From the NCBI RefSeq assembly GCF_900188205.1, contig NZ_FZOH01000004.1:62001-126000 (forward strand): DNA of 64,000 nucleotides. The letters are read 5' to 3'. Each line of letters starts with the position of its first letter. Within the stretch, counting starts at the first letter, position 1. The notes beneath the pieces were generated by a model, which was not told the DNA's origin, searched no databases, and worked only from the letters and a program-made list of their open reading frames with translations. Of the stretch, positions 60,047 to 64,000 are shown piece by piece. Source of the stretch: Geodermatophilus saharensis (GTDB taxonomy: Bacteria > Actinomycetota > Actinomycetes > Mycobacteriales > Geodermatophilaceae). The position numbers were made by a program, and so were the translations under genes.

Positions 60047-60484
60047 GTGAGCAGCGACGCGCGGCGCGCCGCCGACGACGGCGCGTCCGGGGCTCCCGGA
60101 CCGCAGGACCCCGCGACCGACGCCGTGCGCCGGCTCGACGACCCCGACTTCCCCGCCCTCACCATGAGCCAGGCCGCCGCGCTGCTGGGAGTGCAGGCGG
60201 CCTTCCTGCGCAGCCTCGACGGATCCGGGGTGCTGCACCCGCACCGCTCCCCCGGCGGGCACCGCCGCTACTCCCGCCACCAGCTGGTGCTCGCCGCCCG
60301 CCTGCGCGGCCTGCTCGACGAGGGGCACCCGCTGGCCTCGGCCGAGGTCATCGTCGGCCTGCAGGACGAGCTGGCCGACGCGCGGGCCTCCAACGACCGG
60401 CTGCGGGACACCGTCGACCGACTGCGCTCCGACCGCCCGGAGGAGCAGGCCCCGGACGAGGACCCGAGCACCCCTGGGGGGTAG
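60047..60484 (+). CDS. MerR-family (HspR-like) helix-turn-helix regulator
   Basis: This 145-residue regulator has a winged helix-turn-helix at about 50-95: LTMSQAAALLGVQAAFLRSL, then GVLHPHRSPGGHRRYSRHQL (the RSxGGHRRY signature of MerR/HspR wings). A coiled segment follows (ELADARASNDRLRDTVDRLR). HspR relatives repress chaperone genes, and its place after hsp20 fits control of the palindrome before hsp20. The GTG start has GAGGAG upstream. Its last 15 bp lie inside the CsoR-type operator of the copper operon. Confidence 0.87.
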   Translation: MSSDARRAADDGASGAPGPQDPATDAVRRLDDPDFPALTMSQAAALLGVQAAFLRSLDGSGVLHPHRSPGGHRRYSRHQLVLAARLRGLLDEGHPLASAEVIVGLQDELADARASNDRLRDTVDRLRSDRPEEQAPDEDPSTPGG

Positions 60485-60493
60485 GGGTACGGT
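60470..60493 (+). promoter_or_regulatory. csoR: CsoR-type operator and -10 hexamer of the copper operon
   Basis: The stretch from 60470, ACCCCTGGGGGGTAGGGGTA, contains the C-tract/G-tract pattern of CsoR sites. TACGGT (60488-60493) follows and is seven bases before the GTG of csoR at 60501, so apo-CsoR would sit on the promoter of a leaderless message and release it when copper binds. Confidence 0.6.
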
Positions 60494-60500
60494 GGCCGCT

Positions 60501-60812
60501 GTGAGCGACCCGGAGAACACCCCCGGCCACGTCCACGGCTACACCCACCGCAAGGACGACCACCTCAAGCGGCTGCGCCGCATCGAGGGACAGGCGCGCG
60601 GACTGCAGCGGATGGTCGAGGACGAGAAGTACTGCATCGACATCCTCACCCAGGTCTCGGCCATGACCTCGGCGCTGCAGTCGGTGGCGCTGAGCCTGCT
60701 CGAGGAGCACCTGGCCCACTGCGTCGCCGAGGCCGTCGCCACCGGCGGCCCGGAGGCCGACGCGAAGGTCCGCGAGGCCTCCGCCGCGATCGCCCGGCTC
60801 GTCCGCTCCTGA
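60501..60812 (+). CDS. csoR: Copper-sensing transcriptional repressor CsoR
   Basis: This 103-residue all-helical repressor leaves DNA on binding Cu(I). The family core is HLKRLRRIEGQARGLQRMVE, and the copper ligands are Cys45 (DEKYCIDIL), His70 and Cys74 (EEHLAHCVAEAV), with the same 25- and 4-residue spacing as Cys36/His61/Cys65 in M. tuberculosis CsoR. The N terminus is His-rich (HVHGYTHRKDDH). GTG 60501 follows the -10 by seven bases; GTG 60492 lies inside the -10. It leads the operon csoR-copZ-(broken gene)-copA. Confidence 0.93.
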   Translation: MSDPENTPGHVHGYTHRKDDHLKRLRRIEGQARGLQRMVEDEKYCIDILTQVSAMTSALQSVALSLLEEHLAHCVAEAVATGGPEADAKVREASAAIARLVRS

Positions 60813-60835
60813 CCCGACCCTCCCGGAGGACCCCC

Positions 60836-61045
60836 GTGAGCACCGCCAGCTACACCGTCACCGGCATGACCTGCCAGCACTGCGTCGCCGCCGTCACCGA
60901 GGAGGTGAGCGACCTGCCCGGCGTCACCGACGTGCAGGTCGACCTCGCCAGCGGCGGGCTGACCGTCACCAGCGACGCCCCGGTCGACGACGACGACGTG
61001 CGCGCCGCCGTCGAGGAGGCCGGGTACGAGCTCGCCGGCCGCTGA
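60836..61045 (+). CDS. copZ: Copper chaperone CopZ (HMA domain)
   Basis: This 69-residue single heavy-metal-associated domain delivers Cu(I) to the CopA ATPase. The binding loop is YTVTGMTCQHCVAAVTEEV (MxCxxC, with His after the first Cys), and the rest follows the ferredoxin-like pattern (LPGVTDVQVDLASGGLTVTS, VRAAVEEAGYEL). GTG 60836 has GGAGGA upstream. It sits 23 bp after csoR and is part of the same message. Confidence 0.94.
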   Translation: MSTASYTVTGMTCQHCVAAVTEEVSDLPGVTDVQVDLASGGLTVTSDAPVDDDDVRAAVEEAGYELAGR

Positions 61046-61070
61046 GCCGACCCTCCCGAGGAACCCTCCC

Positions 61071-61537
61071 GTGCGCGCCCCCGTCCGGCTCGCCGCCCCG
61101 GCCCTGGGCCTGGCCGCCGCCCACGGCGCCGGGTGGGGCGTCGGCGCGCTCGTGGGCCCGGTGGCCGCCGCGCCGGCCGCCGAGGAGCACGCCGGCGACG
61201 TCCCTCACACCGAGGGTGGTCACGCCGGGGCCGCTGCGGAGGCGCCGCACGACCGGCCCGCCGGCCTGGCCGTCTCCACCGAGGGCCACACCCTCGACCT
61301 CGCCGCCGGCGCGCTGCCCGCCGGGGACGCCGTTCCGCTGTCGTCCCGCCTGCTCGGCCCCGACGGCGCACCGGTGACCGCGTACGAGACCCTGCACGAG
61401 CAGGACCTGCACCTCGTCGTCGTCCGCCGCGACCTCACCGGCTCCCAGCACCTGCACCCGGCCCTCGCCGCCGACGGCACCTGGACGACGACGACCGCAC
61501 CGCCGTGCTCCCCGTGACCGCCCGGAGCGCCTCGTGA
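61071..61537 (+). pseudogene. Internally deleted, frameshifted envelope protein gene of the copper operon
   Basis: The frame from GTG 61071 has a signal-anchor-like start (RLAAPALGLAAAHGAGWGVG), a His-rich stretch (EEHAGDVPHTEGGHAGAAAE) and a beta-rich core ending [20 protein letters not shown], then breaks off at 61517 after [14 protein letters not shown]. In the +2 frame the end [16 protein letters not shown] continues to a TGA at 61535-61537, which overlaps the copA start as GTGA. This fits loss of an internal segment that also shifted the frame: both ends of a longer protein remain, but in different frames. Intact relatives are probably about 280 residues and lie between copZ and copA. 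The truncated 148-residue product may still be made. Confidence 0.6.
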
Positions 61538-63768
61538 CCGGCCCCATGCAGATCGAGCTGTCGATCGGCGGCATGACCTGCGCGTCCTGCGCGGCCCGCA
61601 TCGAGAAGAAGCTCAACCGGCTCGACGGCGTCACCGCGACGGTCAACTACGCCACCGAGAAGGCCCGGGTCACCTTCGGCGACGGCGTCGTCCCCGAGGA
61701 CCTCGTCGCCACCGTGCAGAAGGCCGGCTACACCGCCGCGCTGCCCGCGCCGCCGCAGGAGGAGGCCCCGGAGGCCGACCCGGACGCTGCGCTGCGGCAG
61801 CGGCTGGTCGTCTCGGCGGTGCTGAGCCTGCCGGTGGTGCTGCTCGGCATGGTCCCGGCGCTGCAGTTCGAGTACTGGCAGTGGCTGTCGCTGACGCTCG
61901 CCGCGCCGGTCGTCGTCTGGGGCGGGCTGCCCTTCCACCGCGCCGCGTGGACCAACCTGCGCCACGGCGCGGCCACCATGGACACCCTCGTGTCGCTGGG
62001 CACCGGCGCGGCGTTCCTGTGGTCGCTGTACGCGCTGTTCCTCGGCACCGCCGGCGAGCCCGGCACGACCCACGGCTTCTCCCTCGCCGTCACCCGCACC
62101 GACGGCAGCGGCGACGTCTACCTCGAGGCCGCGGCGGGGGTGACCACCTCCCTGCTGGCCGGCCGCTACGCCGAGGCCCGCGCCAAGCGCCGCGCCGGCT
62201 CGGCCCTGCGCGCCCTGCTCGAGCTCGGCGCCCGCGAGGTGTCGGTGCTGCGCGGCGGCGCCGAGACCCGCGTGCCGGTGGAGCAGCTGCACGCCGGCGA
62301 CCTGTTCGTCGTGCGGCCCGGCGAGCGGGTGGCCACCGACGGCGAGGTCGTCGAGGGCTCCTCGGCGGTCGACGCCTCGATGCTCACCGGCGAGTCGGTG
62401 CCGGTGGAGGTCGGCCCCGGCGACCCCGTGGTGGGCGCGACGGTCAACGCCGGCGGCCGGCTGGTCGTGCGCGCCACCCGGGTCGGCGCGGACACCCAGC
62501 TGGCGCAGATGGCGCGGCTGGTCGAGGAGGCGCAGAACGGCAAGACGCAGGTGCAGCGCCTGGCCGACCGCGTCTCCGGCGTCTTCGTGCCCGTGGTGCT
62601 GGCGCTGGCCGCCGGCACGCTCGGCTTCTGGCTGGGCACCGGCGCGGGGCTGGCCGGGGCGTTCCCCGCCGCCGTCGCCGTGCTGATCATCGCCTGCCCC
62701 TGCGCGCTCGGCCTGGCCACGCCGACCGCGCTCATGGTGGGCACCGGCCGCGGCGCACAGCTGGGCATCCTGGTGCGCGGCCCGGAGGTGCTGGAGTCCA
62801 CGCGGCGGGTCGACACCGTCGTCCTCGACAAGACCGGCACCGTCACCACCGGCCGGATGAGCCTGACCGGCGTCGTCGCCGCCGACGGCGAGGACCCCGA
62901 CGAGGTGCTGCGCCGGGCCGGTGCGCTCGAGGACGCCTCGGAGCACCCGATCGCCGCGGCCGTCGCCGCCGCCGCCCGCGAGCGGCTCGGCGCGCTGCCC
63001 GCCGTCACCGGGTTCGGCAACGAGGCCGGGCTCGGCGTGCGCGGCACCGTCGACGGCGTCCCCGTGGTCGTCGGGCGCCCCGCGCTGGTCGGCCCGCTGG
63101 CCCCCGAGCTGGCCGAGGCCGTGGCCACCGCGGACGCGGCCGGGCGCACCGCGGTCGCCGTCGGCTGGGACGGCGCGGCGCGCGGCGTGCTCGTCGTCGC
63201 CGACACCGTCAAGCCGACCCCGGCCGCGGCCGTGCGGCAGTTCCGCGACCTCGGGCTGCGGCCGGTGCTGCTCACCGGCGACTCCGCCGCCGCAGCCGCC
63301 GCGGTGGCCGCGGAGGTCGGCATCGACGACGTGGTGGCCGAGGTGCTGCCGCAGGACAAGGTCGAGGCCGTCCGGCGGCTGCAGGCGCAGGGACGCACCG
63401 TGGCGATGGTCGGCGACGGCGTCAACGACGCGGCCGCCCTCGCCCAGGCCGACCTCGGGCTGGCCATGGGCACCGGCACCGACGTGGCGATCCGGGCCAG
63501 CGACCTCACCCTGGTGCGCGGCGACCTGCGCGCCGCGGCCGACGCCGTCCGGCTGGCCCGCCGCACGCTCGCGGTGATCAAGGGCAACCTGTTCTGGGCG
63601 TTCGCCTACAACGTCGCGGCGATCCCGCTCGCGATGGCCGGCCTGCTCAACCCGATGATCGCCGGTGCGGCGATGGCCCTGAGCTCGGTGTTCGTCGTCA
63701 CCAACAGCCTGCGGCTGCGTCGGTTCGCGCCGCTGCCGGGCAACGCGACCTCCGCCGTCCCCGGCTGA
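61534..63768 (+). CDS. copA: Copper-translocating P1B-type ATPase
   Basis: This 744-residue membrane pump exports Cu(I) using ATP. It has one N-terminal HMA domain (Cys16 and Cys19 in [16 protein letters not shown]), eight predicted helices, an actuator loop with [12 protein letters not shown], the metal-path CPC in [20 protein letters not shown], the phosphorylated Asp in [27 protein letters not shown] (the HP motif), and [20 protein letters not shown]. The C-terminal helix pair has [16 protein letters not shown] and [18 protein letters not shown], typical of P1B-1 pumps. GTG 61534 overlaps the old stop of the broken upstream gene; ATG 61546 is the alternative. Confidence 0.95.
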   Translation: MTGPMQIELSIGGMTCASCAARIEKKLNRLDGVTATVNYATEKARVTFGDGVVPEDLVATVQKAGYTAALPAPPQEEAPEADPDAALRQRLVVSAVLSLPVVLLGMVPALQFEYWQWLSLTLAAPVVVWGGLPFHRAAWTNLRHGAATMDTLVSLGTGAAFLWSLYALFLGTAGEPGTTHGFSLAVTRTDGSGDVYLEAAAGVTTSLLAGRYAEARAKRRAGSALRALLELGAREVSVLRGGAETRVPVEQLHAGDLFVVRPGERVATDGEVVEGSSAVDASMLTGESVPVEVGPGDPVVGATVNAGGRLVVRATRVGADTQLAQMARLVEEAQNGKTQVQRLADRVSGVFVPVVLALAAGTLGFWLGTGAGLAGAFPAAVAVLIIACPCALGLATPTALMVGTGRGAQLGILVRGPEVLESTRRVDTVVLDKTGTVTTGRMSLTGVVAADGEDPDEVLRRAGALEDASEHPIAAAVAAAARERLGALPAVTGFGNEAGLGVRGTVDGVPVVVGRPALVGPLAPELAEAVATADAAGRTAVAVGWDGAARGVLVVADTVKPTPAAAVRQFRDLGLRPVLLTGDSAAAAAAVAAEVGIDDVVAEVLPQDKVEAVRRLQAQGRTVAMVGDGVNDAAALAQADLGLAMGTGTDVAIRASDLTLVRGDLRAAADAVRLARRTLAVIKGNLFWAFAYNVAAIPLAMAGLLNPMIAGAAMALSSVFVVTNSLRLRRFAPLPGNATSAVPG

Positions 63769-63775
63769 CCCGCGC

Positions 63776-64000
63776 TCACCGGGGCCGCAGGCCGTCGAGG
63801 AGGGCGTCGACGGTCTGCACGAGCAGCACGTCGACGTCGCCGCCGCGCAGCACGCCGCTGACCGACAGCGCGGCCACCCCGTGCAGCGCGGCCCACAGCG
63901 CGGTGGCCAGCGCGGCCGGGTCCCCGGCGCGCACCTCGCCCCGGGCCTGCGCGTCGGCGACCACCGCGTCCGGCCCGGACAGCCCCGGGCCCTCGTGCGA
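63776..64000 (-). CDS. TetR-type regulator, C-terminal part only (runs off the window)
   Basis: The open frame continues past 64000, so only the last 74 residues are visible. DAQARGEVRAGDPAALATAL and WAALHGVAALSVSGVLRGGD form the ligand-binding domain pattern of TetR regulators with a WHG C-terminal domain (LWAALHGVA). The DNA-binding part lies outside. It is tail-to-tail with copA, 7 bp away, and has no clear link to copper. Confidence 0.75.
   Translation of the reverse strand, partial: SHEGPGLSGPDAVVADAQARGEVRAGDPAALATALWAALHGVAALSVSGVLRGGDVDVLLVQTVDALLDGLRPR

Overview
The window is a 64-kb piece of a very GC-rich actinobacterial chromosome. Codon third positions are almost always G or C, GTG starts are common, and there are principal sigma factors of the HrdB type, IdeR, polyphosphate glucokinase and many actinobacterial DUF families. 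Gene content and order fit the family Geodermatophilaceae (Blastococcus/Geodermatophilus/Modestobacter type), but this is an inference from gene content, not a phylogenetic test. I see no rRNA, tRNA, CRISPR array, insertion sequence or prophage. About 69 protein genes fill the window with short gaps, and many neighbours overlap by 4 or 8 bp (ATGA/GTGA).

Layout. (1) 1-14.5 kb is the conserved dut/sigA neighbourhood known from Mycobacterium tuberculosis (roughly Rv2689c-Rv2703): TRAM-domain RNA methyltransferase, APC permease, two TrkA proteins, DUF3159, OB-fold protein, DUF3710, dut, DUF4193, LytR_C/Cei protein, inositol monophosphatase and ppgK. Local additions are two alpha/beta hydrolases, a phosphotransferase and one unknown gene. 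(2) 14.6-24 kb: sigA, a secreted protein, a small zinc-binding protein, a VanW protein, a YihY membrane protein, DUF3039, the pseudouridine catabolism pair psuG-psuK, and DUF3099. (3) 24-31 kb is more accessory: a HhH-GPD repair protein, a MazEF-like remnant, a DUF1540 protein, a degenerate ABC ATPase under an IdeR/DtxR-type box, an epimerase, an FBP protein and two histidine kinase loci. (4) 31-44 kb: an ABC exporter pair of the FtsX/MacB type, PAP2 phosphatase, GNAT, dtd, sigB, a gene with a textbook palindromic operator, a Pat-like acyltransferase with an AcuC deacetylase, and ideR. (5) 44-59 kb: S9 peptidase, DUF4192, DUF6875, a lipoprotein, a five-gene glycosyltransferase/methyltransferase/toroid-protein operon of unknown product, DinB, DksA-like, YibE/F, STAS and gdhA. 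(6) 59-64 kb: hsp20 with its probable MerR/HspR-like regulator, then a copper operon (csoR-copZ-broken gene-copA) and the end of a TetR-like regulator.

The genes interlock through regulation. SigA, SigB and IdeR lie within 30 kb of each other, and a site resembling an IdeR box lies in the same window. SigB is preceded by an ECF-type promoter match. The copper operon carries a CsoR-type operator. A perfect mycobacterial-type LexA (SOS) box lies at the left edge and points to a gene outside the window. Nine genes have a TANNNT hexamer 6-8 bp before the start codon, which suggests leaderless transcripts. The points most worth follow-up are the iron-box pseudo-ABC gene, the glycosyltransferase operon, a family-specific terminator repeat, and the internally deleted copper gene whose original stop codon still overlaps the copA start.
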